A stretch of DNA of 64,000 bases, taken from assembly GCF_014698235.1 (NCBI RefSeq), contig NZ_JACJSP010000006.1, positions 124,001-188,000 on the forward strand, read 5' to 3'. The stretch is from Limnothrix sp. FACHB-406. Lineage in GTDB: Bacteria > Cyanobacteriota > Cyanobacteriia > CACIAM-69d. The position numbers and the translations under genes were made by a program. Of the stretch, positions 36,071 to 45,459 are shown piece after piece (the stretch's first letter is position 1; each line of letters starts with the position of its first letter). Under the pieces are notes generated by a model, which saw only the letters and a list, made by a program, of their open reading frames with translations, had not been told where the DNA came from and made no database searches.

Positions 36071-36922
36071 CTATGATTCCAGTAACTCCGGCGGCTGATG
36101 AATATTGCGCGCCAAGCCCAAAATAGACAGCACCCAAATCGCCCACCAGGTCATATCAATTTCCCACCAACGCCAACCACATTTCGCCACATGGGGGTAG
36201 GCATGGTGATTGTTATGCCAACCTTCGCCATAGGTCAAAATGGCCGCCCACCAGAGATTGCGGGTGGTGTCTTCAGTCGCAAAGGGACGATAGCCCCCGT
36301 ACAAATGGGTTACGGAATTGATGAACCAGGTGGAATGCCAAAGCAAAACGGCTCGCAGGAAAATGCCGTAAATCACAAAAGACCAACCACCCCAGAAATA
36401 CAACCCGATCGCGATCGGGAGTTGCAGCCACAGGAAGTTTTGATTTAACCACCGATAAACGGGGTCGCGGGCCAAATCCGGCGCGTAGCGTTGGTATTGA
36501 TCGTATTCAAAAAACTCCGGCCGCGGATACAACATCCAGAGCATATGGCTCCACCAAAAGCCGCGCCGAGAGGAATAGGGATCCTTGTCTTCATCTTCGG
36601 TGAAAGCGTGGTGCAATCGGTGACCCGCAACCCAAAAGATTGGCCCCCCTTGCAGCGCCATGGAGCCAATTAAGGCAATCAAATATTCTAGGGGTTTGGG
36701 CACTTGGAAACTGCGATGGCTGAGGAGGCGGTGAAAGCCGAGACAGATGCCAATGCTGCCAAATAGCCAGTGCAACAGGAGGCAAACTCCCAGTGCTGAC
36801 CAAGAGAAAAACCAAGGAGCAGAGAGGGCAACAAGATGAAAGACAGCAAAGAAGCCCACGGCCCACAGGTTTAATTGAACCGGTGGACGATCGGTTGATA
36901 GCTGTTTCCAAATAACGGTCAT
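36071..36922 (-). CDS. desC: Acyl-lipid delta-9 fatty acid desaturase
   Basis: Introduces the first double bond at the delta-9 position of membrane-lipid acyl chains, using oxygen and ferredoxin. The 283-residue membrane enzyme has the three histidine boxes of the DesC type: HRLLSH (64-69), HRLHH (101-105) and HNNHH (236-240). Four membrane helices in two pairs are visible. ATG 36922 has a strong GAGGAG ribosome site eight bases upstream; GTG 36928 is the alternative. It is 270 bp downstream of nothing on its strand except psbA, and both are read in the same direction away from cbiT. Confidence 0.92.
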   Translation of the reverse strand: MTVIWKQLSTDRPPVQLNLWAVGFFAVFHLVALSAPWFFSWSALGVCLLLHWLFGSIGICLGFHRLLSHRSFQVPKPLEYLIALIGSMALQGGPIFWVAGHRLHHAFTEDEDKDPYSSRRGFWWSHMLWMLYPRPEFFEYDQYQRYAPDLARDPVYRWLNQNFLWLQLPIAIGLYFWGGWSFVIYGIFLRAVLLWHSTWFINSVTHLYGGYRPFATEDTTRNLWWAAILTYGEGWHNNHHAYPHVAKCGWRWWEIDMTWWAIWVLSILGLARNIHQPPELLES

Positions 36923-37157
36923 GAACACAACTCCTCAAGAGCCACAAATAAACCGGTGATTTCGGCTAGGGTGGTTTGGCCGAACAAAAAGGGGAGGTGC
37001 GATCGCGCAGTCTCCCCCATTCAATGAGTGCTGAGAATGACGAATCCGAGAAGTTAACCTGAGAAGTTAATCTGTTGCGCTTCTACGGGGTAACGAATTC
37101 ATGCCAACCATGACATTGATTCATCATTTCCATCAGCCTCAAGACCAATTTCGACAC

Positions 37158-37201
37158 CACAAACTTTCAGTTAGCCTGTCACAAACTTTCAGTTAGCCTG
37201 C
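37158..37201. repeat. 22-bp tandem duplication at the psbA stop codon
   Basis: Two consecutive 22-bp units (37158-37179, 37180-37201) start CACAAACTTTCAG and contain TTAGCCTG. The right-hand unit includes the psbA stop codon, so the duplication copied the end of the gene into the 3' region. Confidence 0.9.
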
Positions 37202-38320
37202 GATTGCGGGAGCTGTCAGGTTAGCGGGTTGAAAGTCCGCTTGAAAGTCCGATTGCAAGGCCGAAACGGGTTGAAAGTCCGCCGAACTTGCCAAATCTAA
37301 AGGAAACTGGTGTGCGTTCCGTTCGTGCATCACTTCGATGCCCAAGTTGGCTCGATTCAGCACATCAGCCCAGGTGTTAATCGGGTGTCCTTGGCTATCC
37401 AAAATGGAGTTATTGAAATTAAATCCATTCAGGTTAAAAGACATGGTGGAAACGCCCAAGGCGGCGAACCAAATGCCAATCACGGGCCAAGCGGCTAAGA
37501 AGAAGTGCAACGAACGGGAATTGTTGAAGCTGGCATATTGAAAAATCAACCGGCCAAAGTAACCGTGGGCTGCCACGATGTTGTAGGTTTCCGTTTCTTG
37601 GCCGAACTTGTAGCCATGATTAGGCGATTCGTTCATGTTGGTTTCCCGTACCAAGGAAGAGGTCACCAACGAGCCATGCATGGCGGAAAACAGTGCGCCC
37701 CCAAAAACACCAGCCACGCCCAACATATGGAAGGGGTGCATCAGGATGTTGTGTTCCGGCGAGAACACAATCATGAAGTTGAAAGTGCCAGAAATGCCGA
37801 GCATCATGCCATCGGAAAAGCTACCTTGCCCGATCGGGTAAATCAACAAAACAGCGGTGGCAGCAGCGACGGGAGCCGAAAAGGCCACGGGAATCCAAGG
37901 ACGCATTCCCAATCGGTAGCTCAGTTCCCATTGGCGACCCAGGTAGCTGTAGATCGCAATCAGGAAGTGGAAAACGATCAGCTCGTAGGGGCCACCGTTG
38001 TAGAGCCATTCATCCAATGAGGCGGCTTCCCAAATGGGGTAAAAGTGCAACCCGATCGCAGCGGATGGGGGAATCACGGTGGCGGAAATCAGATTGTTGC
38101 CATAGAGCAGGGAACCGGCAACGGGTTCGCGGATGCCGTCAATGTCTACGGGCGGCGCGGCAATGAATGCCAGGATAAAGACGATCGCGGCGGTCAGCAT
38201 GGTGGGGATCATCAACACGCCAAACCAGCCCACATACAAGCGGTTTTCGGTGCTGGTGATCCAGTTACAAAACCGATCCCAGCGACTAGGCGCGGGAGTC
38301 GATCGCAAAGATAGGGTCAT
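37193..38320 (-). CDS. psbA: Photosystem II D1 protein, D1-prime type, with extended C-terminus
   Basis: Core reaction-centre subunit of photosystem II. By alignment from memory to the standard 360-residue D1, numbering is unchanged to residue 344. Tyr161, His190, the manganese ligands (Asp170, Glu189, His332, Glu333, Asp342, Ala344) and chlorophyll/iron ligands His118, His198, His215 and His272 are all present, so it should be active in water oxidation. It carries Ala80, Leu158 and Ala286, the three changes known for micro-oxically induced D1-prime, and Gln130. After Ala344 the pre-protein has 31 residues instead of about 16, built from DFQP/DFQA repeats and ending LTAPAIAG. The 5' end has an AGAGG ribosome site. 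Overall it is more divergent than housekeeping D1. Confidence 0.95.
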   Translation of the reverse strand: MTLSLRSTPAPSRWDRFCNWITSTENRLYVGWFGVLMIPTMLTAAIVFILAFIAAPPVDIDGIREPVAGSLLYGNNLISATVIPPSAAIGLHFYPIWEAASLDEWLYNGGPYELIVFHFLIAIYSYLGRQWELSYRLGMRPWIPVAFSAPVAAATAVLLIYPIGQGSFSDGMMLGISGTFNFMIVFSPEHNILMHPFHMLGVAGVFGGALFSAMHGSLVTSSLVRETNMNESPNHGYKFGQETETYNIVAAHGYFGRLIFQYASFNNSRSLHFFLAAWPVIGIWFAALGVSTMSFNLNGFNFNNSILDSQGHPINTWADVLNRANLGIEVMHERNAHQFPLDLASSADFQPVSALQSDFQADFQPANLTAPAIAG

Positions 38321-38815
38321 GGATGATTACCTCTGTCAAACCTTGGTTAAGGTTGGTATTCTGGGGACTCAGAAAGCCCACCAGACTTGGGGTTATGGCT
38401 ACTGGAGGCCGGGTAAGCAGGAATTAAATGGGGGCACAGGGGCGATCGAACAAGTCGAAAGCGATTCCCTATGCCCCTATGGGACTAGCACTCCAGTGAC
38501 GGGCAATGCCTTAGATTCAGAGAGCTAATGCTTTGAGCAACCCGCAAGCGATCGCCCAGTCAGCCTTCAGCCTTTGATTCCGGGCATTGCCCATTGAGAT
38601 GGGACGCTCAATCTCCCAGGAATTGAGTGACCCCAGCCCGAACCTGTATTCGTTTTATAACTATAAAGCGATTGAAGAATCAAGCATCATCCAATCAACT
38701 AATGAAACCAATCTTGATTAATCAGAATTATTAATTTATAAATCAGCCCATTCCGGGGCGATCGGCCAGTCGATCGAAACCCCAGTTCTCGAAACCTTGA
38801 TATCGTTGAATTTTT
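38321..38815. other. Divergent intergenic region between psbA and cbiT
   Basis: About 500 bp holding the promoters of psbA (minus) and cbiT (plus). The half next to cbiT (about 38640-38750) is AT-rich. A GGGCATTGCCCATTGAGATGGG segment lies near 38583. I cannot assign promoter elements with confidence and see no RNA gene. Confidence 0.35.
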
Positions 38816-39421
38816 ATGACCACACCTCTTTGGCCCTACGTCACACCCGGCATTCCCGATGATTTGTTTGAGCGGTTGCCGGGCATTCCGATGACCAAAC
38901 GCGAAACCCGGCTGGCGATTTTGTCCATGTTGCGGTTGTCGGCCAATTCCGTGCTGTGGGATATCGGCGCAGGAACGGGGACGATTTCGGTGGAAGCCGC
39001 TTTGATGATCCCGCAAGGGCGAGTGGTGGCGATCGAGCGAGATTCCGATGTGGTGCAACTAATTCGGACTAACTGCGATCGCTTTGGGGTCAAGAATGTG
39101 CGGGTGGTGGAAGGCAGCGCGCCGGACTGTTTTGGCCTGCTGAAGCAACCGCCCGATCGGGTCTGCATCGGTGGTGGGCGGCCCCTGAAGGACTTGTTGG
39201 AAACGGCGTGGGAGCGGCTGCCTTTGGGGGGGCGCGTGGTGGCCCTGTCTACCAGCCTGGAGGGTCTATACGCCCTTTCGGAAGCCCTGGCGGAGGTGCA
39301 AGCGTTGAACATTGAGGTGGTGCAAGCGGCGGGCAATCGCTTGGAGCGGCGGGCCAATAGCCAGGTTTTGGCGGCGATCGACCCGCTGTTCATTCTCTGT
39401 GGCGAGAAGGGTGAAGGTTAG
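38816..39421 (+). CDS. cbiT: Cobalt-precorrin-6B C15-methyltransferase (decarboxylating) CbiT
   Basis: Methylates C15 and decarboxylates the acetate side chain of precorrin-6B/7 in corrin ring synthesis. The 201-residue product has PGIPDDLFERLPGIPMTKRETRLAILS, the conserved CbiT start, and the SAM-binding motif VLWDIGAGTGTISVEAA. ERDSDVVQLIRTNCDRFGVKNVRVVEG and IGGGRPLKDLLE follow. The partner domain CbiE is not fused here. The gene stands alone; a CobT-like gene is at 53.6 kb and a cobalamin-binding radical SAM gene at the left end. Confidence 0.93.
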   Translation: MTTPLWPYVTPGIPDDLFERLPGIPMTKRETRLAILSMLRLSANSVLWDIGAGTGTISVEAALMIPQGRVVAIERDSDVVQLIRTNCDRFGVKNVRVVEGSAPDCFGLLKQPPDRVCIGGGRPLKDLLETAWERLPLGGRVVALSTSLEGLYALSEALAEVQALNIEVVQAAGNRLERRANSQVLAAIDPLFILCGEKGEG

Positions 39422-39544
39422 GGGGATAGGCGGAGATTTTTAGGCAATCTATGCCGGCCTCGTCAGAAATGGTTCGTATTGCGCTATATCCTTGGGCATT
39501 TCCGTCCCTGCGGTGAACATGCGATCGAACGGGCAGCAAACACC

Positions 39545-41350
39545 ATGACACGATCCCCAGCGCCCCTATCCGGCGTTTTGGCCAAATCCCAAGCCTTAGC
39601 CAAGCCAGTCAACCAGCCATTCAACCAGCGATTAACCCAGTTATTCAGCAAGCCATTCCACAAGCCATTCACCAAGCCGTTAGGGTTGGGCAGGCTATTG
39701 CCGGGCACATTACTCTCGGGCACATTACTCTCGGGCGCGATCGGGGCGGGGCCCCTGGCGCTGGGGGCGATCGCAGCTCCCACCGATGGCGGCGATCATT
39801 GGTCGCGAAGCTGTTTGGCAGCTTTGGCCGAGCGGCGATGGTTACCCCTGAACAGCGCTGGGCAATTTCAGCCCGATGAGCCAGCCACCCCGGAAGATTT
39901 GGCGCGGCTGCTGAATCAGGCTGTCCCAGAAGGCCCCCCGATCGCCCGCACCGGCAAGGACAACGAACCCCTGCGCCGCGATCGAGCAATTGCCATGATC
40001 ATGACCCGCTTGGGCTGGACGGATAACGCGGCTGACCCTCGGGCCGGAACCCTGTTGCGCCAAACCTTTGAAGATGGTGAACGGGTGGAATTTCCAGTGC
40101 GACCGGCCGTGGCCGCCGCCGTCCGGGCCGGCAAGGTGGTGAGCTATCCCAACCCCCGTCGCTTGGAACCGGAGCGATCGGTCACCCGAGGAGAGGCCGC
40201 CGCTTTCCTCTGCCAAGCCCTGAATGATCGGTTGGAAACCCCCGCCACCGATGCCTTCACGCCCTTCGTGGCCCGGCCGCCGGAAACACGCGGCGCTTGG
40301 TTAACCAACATTGACAGCGATATCTTGTTCGATCGCGATCGCCTGCGTCAGGCCCTTGAAAACCTGAAAGCCGCCAACTTCAACACCGTTTACATCACCG
40401 TTTGGAACGGTGGCTACACCCTCTACCCCAGCGACGTGGCCGAACGGGCCAGCGGCCAACGCATTGACCCCCACCCTGGTCTGCAAGGGCGAGACATCCT
40501 CGCCGAGGCGATCGCTGAAGGTCGTCGTTTAGGTTTGGCCGTTGTGCCCTGGTTGGAATTTGGGTTAATGGCTCCGGCCAACTCCGAGTTAGCTCGGCGG
40601 AATCCAGGTTGGATTGCCCAGCGCCGTGACGGTTCCAACCGGTTTCAGTACGGACGCGATACAAGGGTTTGGCTGAATCCTGGCCACCCGGATGTGCAGA
40701 AATTCATGACCGATTTGGTGGATGAGCTGGCCGCTCGCTACCCGGTGGACGGCATTCAATTTGATGACCATTTCGCCTATCCGGTGGAGTTGGGCTATGA
40801 CCCCACCACCTTGGCCCAATACGCCCTGGAGCGAGATGGCCAAACCCCGCCGGATTTAGCCACAGATCCAGACTGGATGCGCTGGCGATCGGGTCGGCTA
40901 ACGCAATTGATGGGGCAAATTCAACAAACCCTCAAGGCCAAGCGATCGACGGCGATCATGTCCCTTTCGCCCAATCCCCAACCCTTTGCCTACAGCACTT
41001 CCTTGCAATCTTGGTCAGACTGGGTGGGGCGCGGCTGGATTGATGAACTGATTGTGCAAATTTACCGGGAAGATCCGGCCCTCTTTGAGGCGGAACTGCT
41101 CGATCGGGATTTACAAATTGCCAGTTACAAAATTCCCGTCAGCGTCGGCATTCTCACGGGGCTGAAGGTCAAGCCCATGCCAATCGATCGCGTGGCCACC
41201 CAAGTGCAACTGGTGCGCCAAAAGCAACTGGCCGGCGTGTCCTTCTTTTTCTATGAAAGCCTCTGGAATTTGACCTCTGAGAACCGAGAGCGCCGCCAAC
41301 AAACCATCCGCCGACTCTTTTTCAATCCCGCCTTCCGCTCCAATCGCTAA
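39545..41350 (+). CDS. Secreted GHL10 (DUF187) family glycoside hydrolase-like protein with SLH-like repeats
   Basis: An exported 601-residue protein. The C-terminal half (about residues 245-560) is a TIM-barrel GHL10/DUF187 domain: ETRGAWLTNIDSDILFD, NFNTVYITVWNGGYTLYPS, GLAVVPWLEFGLMAP, WLNPGHPDVQKFMTDLVDELAARYPVDGIQFDDHFAYP, which includes the usual acidic DDH. Before it, about 75-235, are S-layer-homology-like segments (LAERRWLPLNSAGQFQPDEPATPEDLARLL; SVTRGEAAAFLCQAL) of the kind that bind cell-wall polymers. The N-terminus before the hydrophobic core is about 45 residues and made of repeats (KPVNQPFNQ..., KPFHKPFTKP). The ATG at 39545 is preferred to TTG 39479. Confidence 0.86.
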   Translation: MTRSPAPLSGVLAKSQALAKPVNQPFNQRLTQLFSKPFHKPFTKPLGLGRLLPGTLLSGTLLSGAIGAGPLALGAIAAPTDGGDHWSRSCLAALAERRWLPLNSAGQFQPDEPATPEDLARLLNQAVPEGPPIARTGKDNEPLRRDRAIAMIMTRLGWTDNAADPRAGTLLRQTFEDGERVEFPVRPAVAAAVRAGKVVSYPNPRRLEPERSVTRGEAAAFLCQALNDRLETPATDAFTPFVARPPETRGAWLTNIDSDILFDRDRLRQALENLKAANFNTVYITVWNGGYTLYPSDVAERASGQRIDPHPGLQGRDILAEAIAEGRRLGLAVVPWLEFGLMAPANSELARRNPGWIAQRRDGSNRFQYGRDTRVWLNPGHPDVQKFMTDLVDELAARYPVDGIQFDDHFAYPVELGYDPTTLAQYALERDGQTPPDLATDPDWMRWRSGRLTQLMGQIQQTLKAKRSTAIMSLSPNPQPFAYSTSLQSWSDWVGRGWIDELIVQIYREDPALFEAELLDRDLQIASYKIPVSVGILTGLKVKPMPIDRVATQVQLVRQKQLAGVSFFFYESLWNLTSENRERRQQTIRRLFFNPAFRSNR

Positions 41351-42438
41351 TCCTTGCCCAAGCGCGGCCGATCGATGGGCTGCATCAGCCCCTTCAGCAA
41401 CCAGCCCCATTGCGTCCTGTGGGGATTGGTTGCTGCCAAAATCCGTCTCCACCCCTCCGAAAACCTGACTTCTCCCTTTAGCAAAAGTGATGGATAAGCA
41501 AACTAATTTTGTCGATCTTATTTAAAGATTGCTTGAAGATTGGAGAGATAGATTGAGTTTTTATGGATTTCGCCAAATAATGGATGAATCGTAATTTAAC
41601 GACAACCCAAGAATCAACTCAAGATGGGTTGTATGGGTGCTGTGAGGATAGTGCGCGGCACAATTCAAGAAAGTCTGTCAGGAAGCTGTGGCCATACCCA
41701 TTGGTCAACGTTTGGGGTCTAAATTAGGCTGAAGTTTGGATGGTGTTTTTTCTAAATCCAACTTTGTCCTTGTTGCTTCATAATCGCAACAAAGCCTGAA
41801 TTGATCAAATTCAGGTTAAATCCCATACTTGGCCGATTGTTGCGGTCTTCTTTCTAAGCACCTAATTGCAGACTGAATTGAGGCGATCGCTCCTCTTTTT
41901 TGCAGATCTCGAATTTCCCAGATCTCCATGTGTCAATCAATACCCGATCGCCTCGGATCAGATCCTGATTTGATTCTGGGCTGGTCAGGATATGATCGAA
42001 CGCAAGCTTTGCTCTTTTCCTAAAAAGACAATTTAAAAACCCCCTTAGAAACCACCGGACTGTTGGTTCTAGGCGGAGATAAATGAGTTCTAGGAGATTG
42101 CCAATGTGGCATTGGGGCAATGAAATTTCATGGGATTGACATCGACAGGGACGTGATTGCTAGGTGGGCAAAATTTAGTTAGCCTTCCCGCAATTTTCCC
42201 TATCGATTGTTATCAACCATGGTGTTGAGTGTTGATCGATCGCTAGGTGACCAGACACCCCATCCCCCAAAGACCCCCAAAAGAGTCCCCATCGGGGGCC
42301 TCAAACGCACCCCAGAAAATGCCCGAGACTGAGGAGGCTAATCAACAGTCGGCACAGGTGTGAAGATGGTTAGCATCAAGGCAGTTCGCTGCTGTTGATG
42401 GGTGGTTGGTGTTCCTAAAGATTGTGGCCCCGTTGCTC
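41351..42438. other. Longest gene-free region (about 1.1 kb)
   Basis: No conserved gene is visible. An open frame on the minus strand (41854-42120, 88 codons) has no recognisable motif and uses this AT-rich DNA without a clear ribosome site. Near 42262-42300, CCCCCAAAGACCCCC and GTCCCCATCGGGGGCC could form a short hairpin. The GNAT gene leader occupies the right end. This is the best place in the window to look for an unannotated RNA. Confidence 0.4.
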
Positions 42439-43038
42439 ATGCTGATTCCCCAAAACCTGGTTCGATCGAGTTACCCATGCACTGACCTGCCTTTGCAAAT
42501 CCGACCGGCGGAGTTTCGAGACTTAGCCGAGTTAGCCGATTTGTTGGCGGACAGCTTTCACCGACGACAAGGCTGGTGGCGTTGGCTGTTCCCCCTGTTG
42601 CGGGCTGGCATCTACGAAGATTTGCGAACGCGACTGCAATCCCAGCGCGATCGCTGTCTGTGTTTGGTGGCTTTCACGGCCCCCACGGCGGCGACGGGTC
42701 GGGTTCAGCATCCTGAGCTGATCGGCACGATCGAGATTGCAGCACGCTCCAATCTGCCTTGGCGATTGAACCAACATCACTATCCCTACATTTCCAATCT
42801 GGCGGTACGCACCGACTATCGTCGGCGGGGAGTTGCACTCCAACTCCTGTCCGCTTGCGAAGAAGTGGCACGTCACTGGGATAGTTCCGCCCTGTATCTT
42901 CATGTCCTGGCCGATAATTGTGCGGCGAGGCGGTTATACGATCGAGCTGGCTTTGTCCCCAGCGGGCGATCGGGCGGTGGTTCTCGACCCAGTTGGCAAC
43001 GTTCCACACGTCTGTTGTTGCAAAAGCCATTGGGGTAA
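42439..43038 (+). CDS. GNAT family N-acetyltransferase
   Basis: A 199-residue acetyl-CoA-dependent acyltransferase. LQIRPAEFRDLAELADLLADSFH starts the fold. YISNLAVRTDYRRRGVALQLLSACEEVA is the acetyl-CoA binding motif A (R-R-x-x-G pattern RRRGVA), and LHVLADNCAARRLYDRAGFVP is motif B. The substrate (a small molecule or a protein N-terminus) cannot be told. ATG 42439 is chosen; a TTG at 42406 is also in frame. The next gene starts nine bases after its stop, so the two are co-transcribed. Confidence 0.85.
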   Translation: MLIPQNLVRSSYPCTDLPLQIRPAEFRDLAELADLLADSFHRRQGWWRWLFPLLRAGIYEDLRTRLQSQRDRCLCLVAFTAPTAATGRVQHPELIGTIEIAARSNLPWRLNQHHYPYISNLAVRTDYRRRGVALQLLSACEEVARHWDSSALYLHVLADNCAARRLYDRAGFVPSGRSGGGSRPSWQRSTRLLLQKPLG

Positions 43039-43047
43039 GCTACGACC

Positions 43048-43572
43048 GTGATTCGCCTCTCTCTCTCTCCCGATCGTTTTTCTACCGCCGCCCATCGAGA
43101 CCCGTCCCACGTCGCCTCTGTGTTTCAGCTTGACCCGCCGCCCCTCGACCCGATCAACCCCGAATCGCCCCTCGGCCGTGTTCTGAGTGGTCAGGTTTGG
43201 ATTGTCAACAATCGCCGCCGCAACGGCTTGTTGTTGATCAAAGAGTTCTATGCCGAATTTGCGGGGCCCGGGGCAGCGGTGGGCGGTCTGGTGGATCAAG
43301 ACTGTCAGGCGGTGATTCCGTTGGGAGATTTTGAGCTGTTGCTGCCCAAGTCTTTAAAGGAGCAGGAAACAGGCTATCGAATTCGGTTGCAATGGCTGAA
43401 GTTGGTGGAACGATTCACGGCGCGGGGCGATGCCAAGCAGCGGGCCCGCAAACTGCTGGATCAGTTTGAAGAATTTTTCGATCGCTCAGATATTGACAAG
43501 TTACCGGATCAAGTCCTAGCGGCGGCCGTTGGTGTATTGCCCCACGTGATTCGTGCGGCCCGCCACAAGTGA
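43048..43572 (+). CDS. Conserved hypothetical protein
   Basis: A 174-residue soluble protein beginning at GTG 43048, nine bases after the GNAT gene. An N-terminal strand-rich part (GRVLSGQVWIVNNRRRNGLLLIKEFYAEFAG, GGLVDQDCQAVIPLGDFELLLPKSL) is followed by a helical C-terminal part (KLVERFTARGDAKQRARKLLDQFEEFFD, LPDQVLAAAVGVLPHVIRAARH). No signal peptide or membrane helix. I do not recognise a family. Its good coding character, close spacing and normal base composition support a real gene. Confidence 0.65.
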   Translation: MIRLSLSPDRFSTAAHRDPSHVASVFQLDPPPLDPINPESPLGRVLSGQVWIVNNRRRNGLLLIKEFYAEFAGPGAAVGGLVDQDCQAVIPLGDFELLLPKSLKEQETGYRIRLQWLKLVERFTARGDAKQRARKLLDQFEEFFDRSDIDKLPDQVLAAAVGVLPHVIRAARHK

Positions 43573-43748
43573 TCCTAGAAGATATCTAAGCATCTTCTAA
43601 TGAGCGCCCATTGGAGTATTCGTTAGCAGCATAAGCTTCAGTCCCCCGAACGAACGGGTTTGCACCGGCACAACGAATTTGCGGTGCTTGGGAGAGGACG
43701 TTTGGTGTTTTGATGGTTGGGTTCTTTTCGATCGCCCCGGTCGCCGTC

Positions 43749-44903
43749 GTGTATCTCCAGCGTCTGCATCTGCGCCAGTTTCGGAACTATGCCGAGCAGT
43801 GGGTTGAATTTGTTGCACCCAAGACGATCCTGGTGGGGGACAATGCCCAGGGCAAATCCAACCTCTTGGAGGCGGTGGAGCTGCTGGCCACCCTGCGATC
43901 GCACCGCACCAGCCGCGATGGAGATTTGGTGCGATCGGCCCAAGACTGCGCCCAAATTACCGGTTGGATCGATCGAGCAGCGGGGCCCCTGGAACTGAGC
44001 TTGAGCCTGCGACGGGTGGGCAGACGCACCCTGGTACGGAGCGGCGAAACCCTGCGGCGGCAACTCGACGGACTGGGATCCCTGAATGCGGTGGAATTTT
44101 CCAGTCTTGATCTGGACTTGGTGCGGGGCGGGCCGGAACAGCGCCGCCGTTGGTTAGATGGCTTGGTGATGCAACTGGAGCCAATCTATGCGCACCTGTT
44201 ACGCCAATACGAGCGAGTGTTGCGCCAACGGAATGCCCTGTTGCGGGATTGGGCCAAGCAACGCCGCCAGGGTCAGGCCTTGAGCGATCGGGCGGCAGAG
44301 CTGGCCGTTTGGGATGCGCAATTGGCGGCCACGGGAACCCGGCTAATTCGACGGCGGGCCAGGGCGATCGCCCGGTTAGCCCCCTTGGCCAGTCGTTGGC
44401 ATGGGGCCATTAGCGGCCGCGTGGAAACCCTGACGTTGACCTACGCGCCGAATGTGGCGATCGCGCCGGATGTGTGGCAATTGCCGGCCCTGGAAGAAGC
44501 GCGGGCCATTGAAGCCACCTTGCTGGCCCAAATGCGCGATCGGGGGGAAATTGAGCAATACCAAGGCACATCCCTGGTGGGCCCCCACCGGGATGAAGTG
44601 ACCCTGGCGGTGGATGATGCCCCGGCTAAACAGTACGGCTCCCAAGGGCAACAACGCACGTTAGTTTTGGCGCTGAAGCTGGCGGAACTTTGCGCGATCG
44701 AGGCCGTGGTGGGGGAACCGCCGCTGTTGCTGTTGGATGACGTGTTGGCGGAACTGGACTTAGCCCGCCAAAACCAATTATTGGGGGCGATCGCCGATCG
44801 GTTTCAAACGATTGTCACCACCACGCACCTGGGAGCCTTTGATGCTCGCTGGCTGGATTCGGCCCAGGTGCTGACGGTGCGATCGGGCGAGATCGTAGCC
44901 TGA
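43749..44903 (+). CDS. recF: DNA replication and repair protein RecF
   Basis: ABC-type ATPase that helps load RecA at single-strand gaps with RecO and RecR. The 384-residue product has [19 protein letters not shown], Walker [16 protein letters not shown] (near residue 25), SLVGPHRDE, the signature [17 protein letters not shown] and Walker [16 protein letters not shown] 43749 gives the usual family start (V/M-YLQRLHL); ATG 43713 upstream would add 12 residues that are not typical. It is convergent with an ssb gene, 94 bp apart. Confidence 0.94.
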   Translation: MYLQRLHLRQFRNYAEQWVEFVAPKTILVGDNAQGKSNLLEAVELLATLRSHRTSRDGDLVRSAQDCAQITGWIDRAAGPLELSLSLRRVGRRTLVRSGETLRRQLDGLGSLNAVEFSSLDLDLVRGGPEQRRRWLDGLVMQLEPIYAHLLRQYERVLRQRNALLRDWAKQRRQGQALSDRAAELAVWDAQLAATGTRLIRRRARAIARLAPLASRWHGAISGRVETLTLTYAPNVAIAPDVWQLPALEEARAIEATLLAQMRDRGEIEQYQGTSLVGPHRDEVTLAVDDAPAKQYGSQGQQRTLVLALKLAELCAIEAVVGEPPLLLLDDVLAELDLARQNQLLGAIADRFQTIVTTTHLGAFDARWLDSAQVLTVRSGEIVA

Positions 44904-44997
44904 CGGCCTGATTCAAGGAGTTTCAGTTCGGAAGTTTGAACCTTTGAATTCGGCTAAATTCAACTAAATTTGACTGAATTTAACTGAATTCAACTCG

Positions 44998-45459
44998 TTA
45001 AAACGGAATTTCATCATAATCCAGCTCATCACTTGGAGCCGGAGCCGGGGTCGGAGCCGGGGCCGGACGAGGCGGCACGGTGGCAGCCGGCGGCGGCGCC
45101 GATCGATAGCTGGCATTGGTGGGCGGGGCCACGGGCGCGGCCATGGCTGAGCTGGCCAGCGATCCCAAGCTGTGAACACGGCCCACCCGCAACTCGGCCC
45201 GTTTTTCCTTAAATCCTTCGGGACGATCGATCGTGGTCATGGTGAGTCGGCCTTCCAAAATCACCCGATCGCCCTGATGGCAAGACTGCTGAATTTCATT
45301 GGCCAAATTGCCAAACCCCACCGCCTTAATCGTCGCGGACGGATCTTCAGGGCGCTGCCCCGGAAATTGCACCAACATCTCCGCGATCGCCAAGTTATCC
45401 GGCGTGTAGCGCAGTTCGGGATCCTTCACCACCTCTGCCATCAACACACAGCTATTCAT
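44998..45459 (-). CDS. Single-stranded DNA-binding protein, paralogue 2
   Basis: A 153-residue SSB-fold protein of the cyanobacterial type starting MNSCVLMAEVVKDPELRYTPDNLAIAEMLVQFPG. OB-fold segments continue with IKAVGFGNLANEIQQSCHQGDRVILEGRLTM. A Pro/Ala-rich linker (about residues 105-145) ends in ELDYDEIPF, the canonical partner-binding acidic tip. The ATG at 45459 matches the family start. The window also holds the shorter paralogue at 9102-9479, which lacks the IPF ending; division of labour between the two is likely. Confidence 0.88.
   Translation of the reverse strand: MNSCVLMAEVVKDPELRYTPDNLAIAEMLVQFPGQRPEDPSATIKAVGFGNLANEIQQSCHQGDRVILEGRLTMTTIDRPEGFKEKRAELRVGRVHSLGSLASSAMAAPVAPPTNASYRSAPPPAATVPPRPAPAPTPAPAPSDELDYDEIPF

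Noticed and set aside
41854-42120. 88-codon minus-strand ORF as a gene
   Set aside because: No family features, no clear ribosome site, low-complexity AT-rich context.
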